The notes beneath the pieces are model-generated. The model did not search any database. It had not been told where the DNA came from and saw only the letters and a program-made list of their open reading frames with translations. 64,000 bases of DNA, from contig JAFPWY010000013.1 of assembly GCA_017412605.1 (NCBI GenBank), forward strand, positions 186,001 to 250,000, in the 5' to 3' direction. Positions 25,547-34,889 of the stretch are shown piece by piece. Every line of letters begins with the position of its first letter. Position 1 is the first letter of the stretch. Both the position numbers and the translations under genes were made by a program. This DNA comes from Fibrobacter sp. Lineage in GTDB: Bacteria; Fibrobacterota; Fibrobacteria; Fibrobacterales; Fibrobacteraceae.

Positions 25547-27874
25547 ATGAGATTTGGTTATTTTGTATGTGTTTTGCTAATGGCGTCGCTTGCCTGGAGT
25601 GCCGATGCTGTGACCGTCGCTCCGGCGATGTCATCGGCGGCGGTGCTGGATTCGACTACGGCAATTGTCATTCCCCCGAGCCCCTATGCAGATTTGGAAC
25701 AAATTCCCTCTAACCGTTTCCAGAACGTGGTTATCCGTGGCGAACGGGCTGTAAAGAATTCCCTTGACTCCACACTTCCCAAGATAGTGCGAGACTTCGC
25801 AAAGGCTGCTGCTTACTATTACAAGGAGAACTGGGATAGCGCCTATGCGGCCTACGATTCCCTACGCTCTGCGGATCCGCAGTTGATGGGTGAGGTCATT
25901 TTGCGCATGGCTCGTTCCATGTACCGTAAGGGGGATTACCGCAGGATGTGGGAAACTCTGAAATTGGGCAAGGGACTAGAAAAGGATGAAAAGTGGCAGC
26001 GAGTGTCTTCTCGCTTGCGTATTGAGGCGGCCATGGCGGATTCTTCCCTGAGCGATCGCGCTCATGCGGATTCGCTCAAGGTCTTTTTGGACAAGTATTC
26101 CAAGTCTTCCGATGCCGACGTGCTCAAGTACCGCTATGCGTGCTATCTCGAAAAGTTCAAACAGCTGAAGGCGGCCAAGAAACTGTACACGAAGTTGTTA
26201 ACAAGCCCGACGTCGTTCAAGGATTCCGCCTTTGCCGCTATTCGCCGCTTGCGTAAGGTTGGCGGTGTCCAGGAAACATTGGCCGAAAAAGTTGCCTATG
26301 CTAGGATGGCCTGTGCGAAGGACGAAGCGAACGTTTGCTTGTCTCTGCTGGATTCCATCCGCATTATCGATTCGGCTCTCGTGGTCTCGAATCCTGAACA
26401 GGTTGCCCCGCCACCTGAGGACACGACGTTCAAGCCGCTTCCGCCGAGCACTCTCAACCGTGATACTCGCATCTATCTGTGGGAAAAACGCGCTGTCACT
26501 TTGCGTACGCTCAAACGCGATTCCGAGTCCATTGCCCAGTTCCGCTACCTCCTTGATTCTGTTGAAGCACGTCCGCTGTGGATGCAGTCTACGCTTCGCT
26601 TGTTGCGCAATAATGCGACGAAGAATGCTGCTGAAATCAAGAGAATGGATTCCCTGCTGCACGATGCGAACCAGTTCAGCAAGGAAAATGCGAATAACCT
26701 TTGGGTGCGCGGCTTTGAATACGAACAGAAGCAGCAGTACGATAGCGCATTGATTTGCTTTAGGCAATTGACGGACAGACGTTTCAAGAACAATGTGAAA
26801 AAGCAGTGGGCCAAGTTCCGTATCGGCTTCATCTACTTCAAGCAGGAAATGTGGAATGAGGCTGTCGCGGCCTTTACGGAAGCGACCAAGGATCAGTACC
26901 TTTGGAGTGGTAGCGGTGCCCGCATGTTCTTGGGCGACGCCTACATGAAACTCGGCAAGGATTCCCTGGCACGTGCCGCCTACTTGGACTGCATCCGTGA
27001 CTTCCCGTTGGCTTATTATGCTCACCGCAGCCGTATCAAGCTCGAGGAGTACAAGCTCATGGCTGCGAAGGATATCCCGTTCGCCCATGGCATCCCGATG
27101 TCGCCGGAGCAGACGCTCGCCTGGATTCGCTCGTCGCAGAAGGGCGTCCGTGCCGACACTTCGTACAACCCGGAACGCTACAAGCGCATCAGGACGCTGT
27201 TCCAGTACGGCTTTGCCGAAGAGGCGTTCGCTGTTTATGACGAGGCACGCAAAAAGAACTACAAGCGTCTTGACTTCCTTTACGAATATGGGAAGCTCTT
27301 CTACGAGATGGGGGAGACTGCGGCCGGCTACCGTCTGGCCCGCCAGTTCCAGAACAATATAGACCGCCGCCGCCTGATGGCGCCCCCGATTGCCGTGCTG
27401 CATTACCTTTATCCGGTGCCGTACACCGAGCAGGTCGTTTACCACTCGGGTACGCGTATCGATCCGTTCTTCGTTTACAGCGTGATGCGCCAGGAATCCA
27501 TCTTCAACTTCGAGATCGCTTCTCCGGTGGGTGCTTGCGGACTCTTGCAGATTATGCCGAAGACGGGCAAGATGCTGGCCGAAGCCGAACAGATTCCGAA
27601 TTTCGACCCGAAACTCCTGTACAACGCCTACATGAACATCCGCCTGGGAATTCGTTACCTGGTCGACCTGAAGGCTGAATATCAGGACGACTATATGTAC
27701 GTGCTTGGGAACTACAATGCTGGGCCCAAGCCGACCAAACGCTGGCAGGCTGCTGGCGAGGGCCTCCCCTGGGACGTCCGCGCCGAGGAAATCAGCTACT
27801 GGGAAACCCGCGAGTACGTGAAACGCGTCATGGGCAATTACTGGATTTACCAGGAAATTTACGACAAGCTGTAG
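25547..27874 (+). CDS. Soluble lytic murein transglycosylase (Slt70-like)
   Basis: 775 residues from ATG 25547, which gives an immediate signal peptide (about 18 residues); the upstream ATG at 25493 lacks one. A long TPR-like helical superhelix (about 40-630) is followed by a lysozyme-like SLT domain (about 640-770) with catalytic Glu in RQESIF and the motifs GACGLLQIMP and GNYNAG. It cleaves peptidoglycan glycan strands in the periplasm, yielding 1,6-anhydro-muropeptides. Last gene of the mlaD-ptsH-ptsI-slt run; 55 nt after ptsI. Confidence 0.9.
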   Translation: MRFGYFVCVLLMASLAWSADAVTVAPAMSSAAVLDSTTAIVIPPSPYADLEQIPSNRFQNVVIRGERAVKNSLDSTLPKIVRDFAKAAAYYYKENWDSAYAAYDSLRSADPQLMGEVILRMARSMYRKGDYRRMWETLKLGKGLEKDEKWQRVSSRLRIEAAMADSSLSDRAHADSLKVFLDKYSKSSDADVLKYRYACYLEKFKQLKAAKKLYTKLLTSPTSFKDSAFAAIRRLRKVGGVQETLAEKVAYARMACAKDEANVCLSLLDSIRIIDSALVVSNPEQVAPPPEDTTFKPLPPSTLNRDTRIYLWEKRAVTLRTLKRDSESIAQFRYLLDSVEARPLWMQSTLRLLRNNATKNAAEIKRMDSLLHDANQFSKENANNLWVRGFEYEQKQQYDSALICFRQLTDRRFKNNVKKQWAKFRIGFIYFKQEMWNEAVAAFTEATKDQYLWSGSGARMFLGDAYMKLGKDSLARAAYLDCIRDFPLAYYAHRSRIKLEEYKLMAAKDIPFAHGIPMSPEQTLAWIRSSQKGVRADTSYNPERYKRIRTLFQYGFAEEAFAVYDEARKKNYKRLDFLYEYGKLFYEMGETAAGYRLARQFQNNIDRRRLMAPPIAVLHYLYPVPYTEQVVYHSGTRIDPFFVYSVMRQESIFNFEIASPVGACGLLQIMPKTGKMLAEAEQIPNFDPKLLYNAYMNIRLGIRYLVDLKAEYQDDYMYVLGNYNAGPKPTKRWQAAGEGLPWDVRAEEISYWETREYVKRVMGNYWIYQEIYDKL

Positions 27875-27934
27875 AGATTCCCGTGGTATAAATTCTACAT
27901 TGGCGCGAGACGCTATTACAGTGATTTTCTGAAG

Positions 27935-28771
27935 ATGCTCTTTTTCTTGTTGACAATTGGCCCCGCGTTCTGCTTTGCCTGCGGTAACATCCTCGAGAAG
28001 TCGGGGATTTCCAAGGTGGGCAAGCGTACAGGCGGTGTCGCAAACCCATGGCAGTTTTTCAAGGGCGTCCTGAGCAATGGCTATTGGTGGTTAGGAATTT
28101 CCTGTTCGGCGATAGCGACGATCGGTTACTACATCGCCATGGCACGTTATGATTTGAGCCTGGTGCAGCCGATGATGGTGCTCAATCCCGTTCTTACCGC
28201 ACTCATGGGATTCTGGCTGCTCAAGGAAAAATTGACGAAACGCATTATCGTGGCCATATGCTTTGTCGTAGCGGGGCTTACCTATTCGGTCGAGACAATG
28301 GGGGCGGCAACCGGCACGCAGAATGTCGCGATGCTCTGGAGTTACGCCGGCACGCTTTCGATTGTTACGTTGTTTGTGCACCTGTGCTACAAGAATCGAG
28401 AAATTGTAGATTCCTTGATTATGGGGATGGGATTCGGACTATCTGCAGTGTTCTACAAGAGCATGGCCATGGATTTTGACCTGGACAAGCTTGGCGTCGA
28501 CACGGTTCTTGGCCTTCTGCTGGACCCTCGTCTATGGGGCTACGTCGCGACTTACTCTATCGCATTTCTTTATTCGCAGGTGTCCTTCTCGAGGGGCCGT
28601 GCGCTCTTTATCGTTCCGTTTAGTGCTGCAGTCGGTGCCGCTGTACCGACGCTTGCCGGTGGAATCGTATTTGCTGAAGCTTTCCCGCTGGGAAAAGTCG
28701 TCTCGGTGTCGCTGGTGCTGATAGGCGCGGCTCTTTTTGTTGTTCGCAGACCGAGAAAATCACAAAAATAG
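27935..28771 (+). CDS. DMT/EamA-like multi-spanning transporter
   Basis: 278 residues, nine to ten hydrophobic helices and a short basic C-terminus (RRPRKSQK). The pattern of two EamA-like halves, with LVQPMMVLNPVLTALMG in the first and PFSAAVGAAVPTLAG in the second, fits drug/metabolite transporter superfamily members. Substrate is not deducible. The start follows the slt stop by 60 nt without a visible terminator. Confidence 0.75.
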   Translation: MLFFLLTIGPAFCFACGNILEKSGISKVGKRTGGVANPWQFFKGVLSNGYWWLGISCSAIATIGYYIAMARYDLSLVQPMMVLNPVLTALMGFWLLKEKLTKRIIVAICFVVAGLTYSVETMGAATGTQNVAMLWSYAGTLSIVTLFVHLCYKNREIVDSLIMGMGFGLSAVFYKSMAMDFDLDKLGVDTVLGLLLDPRLWGYVATYSIAFLYSQVSFSRGRALFIVPFSAAVGAAVPTLAGGIVFAEAFPLGKVVSVSLVLIGAALFVVRRPRKSQK

Positions 28772-28816
28772 TTTGATGCTGAGTACAGAGACTTCAAATA
28801 GTTTTATATTGAGAAA

Positions 28817-31600
28817 GTGAAATTATTTGTTGACCGCATTGGATTCTGTCTTGTTGTCGTTATGTTGTGCGCATGTACGGACTACAAGTCGGAACTTTTG
28901 GAACCGTACGAACCGGTTTCCGCAGAGACTGCGGTTGCTTCTTCTTCGTCTGCGATAGTTATAGATTTCCCGGTAAATGAAAAATCGGCTCTTGCGTTCA
29001 GTGAGGTAAACCCGATAAATGTCAATTATGAGGACGACGAAGGTGATGATGCAGGATGGGTAGAAATTGTCAATAAATCGTCGCATACGGTGAACTTGTC
29101 GGGTTATTCGTTGACGGACAACTTGAAGAAAAAGCAGAAATGGAAATTTGGCAAGGCAAAATTGCATCCTTCGGAGCGCTTGGTGGTGTTTATGTCCGGA
29201 AAGAATTATCCGGACTTTGTTCCTCCATCCGATTCGGTGAACATGATTGGAAAGGGTTGCAGGTTGTGGACAGATGCGCAGAACGACCCTCCCGGGAATA
29301 GTTTTGCAGAGCCGTTGTCAGGAAAGAAGGATATTTGTTTTTCGGAAAAAGGGCGCCGCATGTTTGGGGCACGCATGCAGTTGCGCGAGAACGATGGATC
29401 GGAATGGCCCTCGATTTCTGTTTTCGTTGGCACTCGGGGAGGTGAGCGCAAACAGACCGTAGACCTTTCGAAAACTAACGAGATGTTGTTGACGGGTTAT
29501 ATTCCAAAGGATTACAAGGTCTCGTTGCGGCTTGCTCAACCGGATATTGATGAGAAAAACGGGTATGAAGTGGAATTGACGGGAACGGGAGATTCCAGCA
29601 CGACGTATGCCTTTAGGCTTCCGGTTGAAACAAATTATCCGAATCTTTCCAAGATTTATGGAAGCCGCTTCAGTCCGGGTGTACGCGAGACCCGCTTTGT
29701 GGACATGAAGTTTTTTTCGTATGTTGCACGGAACAGAGGACATGAACCTCATGCATCGTTTAAGTTGAACAAGAATGGAGGGGAACTCTATTTGGTAGAT
29801 TCGCTAGGCGTTGTGAACTCTTATGTGTTTTATCCGGGTGCTGTTCTTGGAAAATCCTGGTCGCTGGGTCGCGGCTTGAATGGCGAGGAAAGTTGGGGGT
29901 ATGCGGATCCTTCGCCGCTCAAGGAACAGAAAGGCAAAGTATTGCCGGGACAATCTGCGAAATTGCCTGAGCTTCCCCCGTCGGGGTTCTATCAGGAACC
30001 ATTTGAGGTCGAGTTCCCGGAGGACCGTTTTGTTCGTTGTGAAATGGGGGGTGCGTTACCTTCGGCTGAAAGCCGTCAGGTGGTATCGCTTCAAGTGAAT
30101 TCAACTACAGTGCTTCGCTGTGCATCTTTTATTCAAGGGATGCTTCCTGGTGATGTCGAAACGCGTACTTATATCTTCGAAAAGGCTCCGACGATTCCTG
30201 CCCTATTTGTCGCTGTTGATTCGAATTCGCTGTTTGATGCTGATACGGGACTTTATGTCGAGGGAGACGATGCGTGGAGCAATGTCCCGTACTATGGGGC
30301 GAACTATTGGCAGGACAAGGAAATACCGGTATTTGTTGAACTTATGGAACCTGACGCAAAAAGTCCGGCATTTGCCGAGAATGCCGGGTATTCCATCTTT
30401 GGCCAATTCAGCCGCGTGAGTGCAAAAAAATCTTTCGTTATAACGTTCCGCGAAAAGTATGGTAAAAGTCGCTTGGAATATAAATTGTTTCCAGATTTTC
30501 CTGAACTCAGAAAATACAAGTCGTTCGTATTGCGGAATAATGGAGGTGGTTTTGGCACGACCTATTTTCTCGATCGCCTAGCGAGTTCCGTTACGGAAGG
30601 GCTCGGGGTGGACTACCAGCGAGGTCGGGCAGCGATTGTTTTTTACAATGGAAGATATTTTGGAATTCATAATATTCGCGAGCGCTCCTCGAAATATTAC
30701 TTTGAAACGCATTACGGCTACGATCCGGATAAAATTGATTTGCTAAAGGCGGACAATTCCGTTTCTGCCGGCAGCGCTTCGGATTATATCAATTTTGTGC
30801 ATTGGCTTGAGGAGAACGATTTGGAAGATGAGGAGGATTATGAATATGCCACCACGCAGGTGGATGTGGATAATTTCCTGAATTATGTATTGTCTGAGAT
30901 CTTCTTGGACAATAGGGATTGGCCTGCAAACAATGTGAAAAAATGGCGCAGAAGCGATGAGAAAAGCCCTTGGAAGTGGTTCCTTTACGATTTGGATTTT
31001 GGATTCGGTAGCGATTTCAGTGACAACACGGACAATATCTTTGATTTCGTGACGGCCGAGGATGGCCCTGGCTGGCCGAATGGACCTCGATCGACGCTCT
31101 TGTTGCGTCGCCTGCTTGAAAACGAAGGCTTTCGCATTGCGTTCATCAATCGAATGACGACGCTTCTTTCGATGAATTTTGAATCGAAACGCCTGTTGGC
31201 GAGAATCGATGCCTTGACTGATGAAATCGCGGATGAAATTGTGCGTGACCAAAAACGTTGGCATCTGAGTGCTTCGCGAATGGACGAGGCAATGTCAAAA
31301 ATGGTTTCGTTCGCAAAGAATCGCCAGGCGGTAGTGATGGACGAATTAGTGGAGCATTTTGATCTCGGAAAGAAATGTTCTGTTGAGCTCGTTGCCGAAG
31401 GTCGAGGCTCCATAGCCGTTCATGGGCTTGCTCTGGACCGTTCTAACATGCGTGTCAAATTTTTCAAGAGCATCCCAGTCACGCTCTCGGCTCATCCTTC
31501 TGAAGGGGCTGTATTCTTGGGCTGGGACGACGGAATCAAGGAAGAAGTAAGGGAAATTTTACCTTGCAGAGTGACGCACATCACAGCCCAATTCCGTTGA
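28817..31600 (+). CDS. Large CotH-kinase lipoprotein with lamin-tail domain
   Basis: 927 residues starting at GTG 28817; the lipoprotein signal reaches Cys19 in VMLCACT. Order: serine-rich spacer, lamin-tail domain (about 50-260; FSEVNPINVNY, WVEIVNKS), a chitobiase-C-like beta domain (about 380-450), the CotH kinase-like domain (about 480-850) with KKSFVITFRE and the metal-binding-type D-x-D in FLYDLDFGFG, and a C-terminal InlB-B-like repeat domain (about 855-927). CotH proteins are atypical protein kinases first studied in Bacillus spore coats. A tandem paralogue follows 78 nt later. Codon use is more AT-rich than that of the paralogue. Targets unknown. Confidence 0.85.
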   Translation: MKLFVDRIGFCLVVVMLCACTDYKSELLEPYEPVSAETAVASSSSAIVIDFPVNEKSALAFSEVNPINVNYEDDEGDDAGWVEIVNKSSHTVNLSGYSLTDNLKKKQKWKFGKAKLHPSERLVVFMSGKNYPDFVPPSDSVNMIGKGCRLWTDAQNDPPGNSFAEPLSGKKDICFSEKGRRMFGARMQLRENDGSEWPSISVFVGTRGGERKQTVDLSKTNEMLLTGYIPKDYKVSLRLAQPDIDEKNGYEVELTGTGDSSTTYAFRLPVETNYPNLSKIYGSRFSPGVRETRFVDMKFFSYVARNRGHEPHASFKLNKNGGELYLVDSLGVVNSYVFYPGAVLGKSWSLGRGLNGEESWGYADPSPLKEQKGKVLPGQSAKLPELPPSGFYQEPFEVEFPEDRFVRCEMGGALPSAESRQVVSLQVNSTTVLRCASFIQGMLPGDVETRTYIFEKAPTIPALFVAVDSNSLFDADTGLYVEGDDAWSNVPYYGANYWQDKEIPVFVELMEPDAKSPAFAENAGYSIFGQFSRVSAKKSFVITFREKYGKSRLEYKLFPDFPELRKYKSFVLRNNGGGFGTTYFLDRLASSVTEGLGVDYQRGRAAIVFYNGRYFGIHNIRERSSKYYFETHYGYDPDKIDLLKADNSVSAGSASDYINFVHWLEENDLEDEEDYEYATTQVDVDNFLNYVLSEIFLDNRDWPANNVKKWRRSDEKSPWKWFLYDLDFGFGSDFSDNTDNIFDFVTAEDGPGWPNGPRSTLLLRRLLENEGFRIAFINRMTTLLSMNFESKRLLARIDALTDEIADEIVRDQKRWHLSASRMDEAMSKMVSFAKNRQAVVMDELVEHFDLGKKCSVELVAEGRGSIAVHGLALDRSNMRVKFFKSIPVTLSAHPSEGAVFLGWDDGIKEEVREILPCRVTHITAQFR

Positions 31601-31678
31601 TGTAAATTGCACAACAATAAAAAAAAGAAAATATGGATTTTTCTGGGGTGGTGCCTTTAAAATGATTACTTTAAGGGT

Positions 31679-34600
31679 ATGCAGTACAGACAATCTCCAC
31701 TCTTGACTGTATGGATTACGGTTTTGTTATCTTCCGCATGCGTCTCCATGGTCGCATGTTCCAACGATTCGGATTCCAACAGTCCGAATCCCATCGCCCT
31801 GTCAGATGACCCATTGGGCGGTGATACTTCGTTATTGGGCTCGTCTTCCAGTGGCGACCTGAATGGCGATATCACTAGTTCGGCGGGTCCTCAACCGGGC
31901 AGTTCGGCGTATGTCGATCCCGTTACGGGCGAGGTCGTCGGATCCAGCGGTAGCGCGGTTCCGGCCAGTAGCACGGCTAGGGATTTCTCGGCAAAGGACT
32001 CGCACGAAGGGCTTCTCCCTGGCGAAGACACTACGCAGGTCCCACTGACGGAGCCCCCTCCCTATGTAGGGAACTTCCCGGTGGTCTTCAGCGAGGTTTC
32101 GCCGTCGAACGCAAGTCTCAAGGATGAAGACGGTAATGACCCGGGCTGGCTCGAGTTATATAATACGTCTGATTCCCCGGTAGACCTGAGCGGCATCGCG
32201 CTGAGCAATGACCTCAAGTTCCCGCGTCGCTGGACCTTCGGCAAGGCCGTCATTCCGGCCAAGTCCTACATGGTCGTGTTCATGTCGGGCAAGAACCTTC
32301 CGGACTACACTCCGCCTTCTGATTCCATTGACATGGTCTCCACGAATTGCCATGCTAACGAAAGCACTGTTAGCGGCATGGGTGGATTTGACTTTGGTGG
32401 ATTCGACATGGGTGGCATGGGTATGGGCGGTACCACGGCTGCTGCAAGCGCTCCGGCCGTCAGCAATCTGCCTGGCCAGTCGGCACTGTGCTTTAACCAG
32501 AACGGGGCGAACATGTTCGGCGCTGTTCTGAGCGTCCCTGCCGGAGCCTCGAATGCTTCGTTCGTCGTCAATCCGAGCACGACTAACCTGAGTAAGATTA
32601 ACCAGCTGGTGCTCAAGGGCTATATCTCGAAGGGGCACAAGATCCGGTTGAATCTGAATGACAATAACGGCTCTATTGGAAGCTGGAGCGGCAAGAACCT
32701 CAAGGGTACTGGCGACTCTACTACAGAGTACAGCATCCGCCTTGGTGACAATGCGATGGGGGTCAACCTTGCGAACGTGTCCGGTACGACATTCTTCTCG
32801 GAATCGCAGGCCGTAGAAAATACTGAAATCAAGATATTCTCCTATATTGCCCGCAACCGTGGCCATGAGCCCCATACCACGTTCAAGGTGGACAAGGATG
32901 GCGGTGCGCTTTACCTGGTGAACACCGAAGGTGGAATCCTGGATTCCGTCCGGTACAATGCGGTCCCTGTCACTGCGACATGGTCCATGAATACGGCTGG
33001 CAAGTGGGGCATCGGCGATCCTAGCCCGTATGGCGCCACGCTTGGCGAAGTGAGCGCGACTCAGGCGTCTTCCGGAGAATCGTCCGTGCCTCCGTCCGGG
33101 TTCTATTCTTCGCCCGTGACGGTCACGCTCCCGCAGGGTAGCCGTTGTGCTACGGGAGGTGCTGAACCCACGATTAACAGCAGTCCGGTAACGCAATCTT
33201 TGAATATTTCTTCTACGACGGTGCTCCGTTGCGTGACATATGTCGATGGTGCGTATCGCAGTGAAATGCTTAACCGCACTTATGTGTTCGAGACGCAGCC
33301 CTCGCTCCCCGCCCTCTTTATCACGACAGATTCGCTGTCCATGTTCAGCGCGGATTCGGGTTTGTACATGACCGGCGATGGTGCCCAGATGATGGACCCG
33401 CACAAGGGTGCGAACTACTGGAGCAATAGAGAACTCCCCGTGTACGTGGAGTTGATTGAACCCGGTGCCAAGCAGCCTGGTTTCGGAATCATGGGTGACT
33501 TCAAGATTTCCGGCCAGTACAGCCGTGCCAAGGAAAAGAAATCCTTCTCAGTCACTTTCCGCGAACAGTACGGCGACAAACGCCTTAAATACACCCTGTT
33601 CCCCGACCATCCTGAACTGACCAAGTTCAAGGCGTTCTCGGTGCGTAACTTCGGTAACAACTGCGGAAATGACTACGTACGTGACCGTGTGGGAACGCAG
33701 ATTACGGAAGGCCTGGATGTTGATTACCAGCGTGGCCGCTACGTGATTGTCTATTACAATGGTACATACTATGGCATCCACGACATGCGCGAGCGTAACA
33801 ACGAGTACTATTACGAGACCAAGTATGGCTTTGACGGCAACGATATCGACCTGCTCGACGCCAATGACGAAGCTACGGCCGGTTCCAGCGCCGATTACGT
33901 AGCCATGATGGATTGGCTCCAGTCCAATAGCTTGAAGGATGATGCAAACTTTAGCAAGATTGCGAACCAGATCGATATAGACAACTATATCAACTACATG
34001 CAGACAGAAATGTTCATAAACAACCGCGACTGGCCGCACAATAACTTGAAGAAGTGGCGCGTGGCAAGCCAGAAGACCAAATGGAAATGGTTTATTTACG
34101 ACACCGACTTCGGATTTGGAACAAACTATTCCATGAATACGACGAATATCTTCAGCTATGTCACTAGCGCTAGCGGTACGCAGATGGCAGCCGGCTTCGG
34201 TATGGGTGGTGGCGGCAATGGCACTGCCAAGGAAACGCTCCTGCTCCGCAGGCTTCTTGAAAATGCGACCTTTGCTCGCTCGTTTGTGAACCGGTTTGTC
34301 GTTTTGCTGGCCTCTTACTTCACTTCGGAACGCATTCTGAAGATGGTTAATGACTTGCAGAGCCAGGTCCAGTCGGAAATGGCGCGAGATCAGCAACTCT
34401 GGGGCTTCAATGCTTCTAGCATGGATCAGGATTTTGCCACGATTACGAACTTTGCTTCTTCCCGACAGCAGCAGATTACGTCGGAAATGGAAACGTTCTT
34501 CTCGCTGAGCAACCCGGTTCCGATGACTATTGCTACCTCTGGATCGGGTTCGGTTCTTGTCAACGGTCTCCCGATTGGCAAGTCTTCCATCACGGCGAAT

Positions 34601-34741
34601 TTCTACAGCAATGTCCCGGTGACGCTTACGGCCAAGGCGACTAACGGAGGCGTGTTCTCTGGCTGGAGCGACGGCGTGAAGGATGAAACGCGCACGGTCA
34701 ATCCGGGCGAAGTGACCAGCATTACCGCTCAATTCAAGTGA
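31679..34741 (+). CDS. Large CotH-kinase lipoprotein with lamin-tail domain, paralogue
   Basis: 1020 residues with a lipoprotein signal ending at Cys27 (SMVACS) and a low-complexity Ser/Gly/Pro linker (about 30-120). Domains parallel the preceding protein: lamin-tail (about 130-380), chitobiase-C-like (about 460-530), CotH (about 560-940; KKSFSVTFRE and FIYDTDFGFG) and InlB-B-like repeat at the end (VFSGWSDGVKDE). It differs by glycine/methionine-rich insertions at about 236-256 and 838-847. An outer-membrane or surface-anchored kinase-like protein is inferred. Followed by a strong terminator. Confidence 0.87.
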   Translation: MQYRQSPLLTVWITVLLSSACVSMVACSNDSDSNSPNPIALSDDPLGGDTSLLGSSSSGDLNGDITSSAGPQPGSSAYVDPVTGEVVGSSGSAVPASSTARDFSAKDSHEGLLPGEDTTQVPLTEPPPYVGNFPVVFSEVSPSNASLKDEDGNDPGWLELYNTSDSPVDLSGIALSNDLKFPRRWTFGKAVIPAKSYMVVFMSGKNLPDYTPPSDSIDMVSTNCHANESTVSGMGGFDFGGFDMGGMGMGGTTAAASAPAVSNLPGQSALCFNQNGANMFGAVLSVPAGASNASFVVNPSTTNLSKINQLVLKGYISKGHKIRLNLNDNNGSIGSWSGKNLKGTGDSTTEYSIRLGDNAMGVNLANVSGTTFFSESQAVENTEIKIFSYIARNRGHEPHTTFKVDKDGGALYLVNTEGGILDSVRYNAVPVTATWSMNTAGKWGIGDPSPYGATLGEVSATQASSGESSVPPSGFYSSPVTVTLPQGSRCATGGAEPTINSSPVTQSLNISSTTVLRCVTYVDGAYRSEMLNRTYVFETQPSLPALFITTDSLSMFSADSGLYMTGDGAQMMDPHKGANYWSNRELPVYVELIEPGAKQPGFGIMGDFKISGQYSRAKEKKSFSVTFREQYGDKRLKYTLFPDHPELTKFKAFSVRNFGNNCGNDYVRDRVGTQITEGLDVDYQRGRYVIVYYNGTYYGIHDMRERNNEYYYETKYGFDGNDIDLLDANDEATAGSSADYVAMMDWLQSNSLKDDANFSKIANQIDIDNYINYMQTEMFINNRDWPHNNLKKWRVASQKTKWKWFIYDTDFGFGTNYSMNTTNIFSYVTSASGTQMAAGFGMGGGGNGTAKETLLLRRLLENATFARSFVNRFVVLLASYFTSERILKMVNDLQSQVQSEMARDQQLWGFNASSMDQDFATITNFASSRQQQITSEMETFFSLSNPVPMTIATSGSGSVLVNGLPIGKSSITANFYSNVPVTLTAKATNGGVFSGWSDGVKDETRTVNPGEVTSITAQFK

Positions 34742-34777
34742 TTTTGATGTAAATTTCTTAAAAAACAACTCCTTTAG

Positions 34778-34809
34778 GGCTCTTCGCTATGGCGGGGAGC
34801 CTTTTTATT
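34778..34809 (+). terminator. Intrinsic terminator after the tandem CotH genes
   Basis: A 10-bp stem (34778-34787 with 34792-34801, two G-U pairs) closes a 4-nt loop and runs into TTTTTATT. It separates the large CotH pair from the next gene. Confidence 0.88.
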
Positions 34810-34889
34810 GCCTGTATTTTAGGGAAAACCGGCATAAGAACAATTTTCCGTCTTTGAGGGATTTGTTTTTTTTATTATTATTTGCGCCA

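Noticed and set aside
28817-34741. Transposon or insertion sequence bounded by the tandem CotH genes
   Set aside because: No transposase, terminal inverted repeats or target duplications are visible; the similarity is protein-level paralogy.
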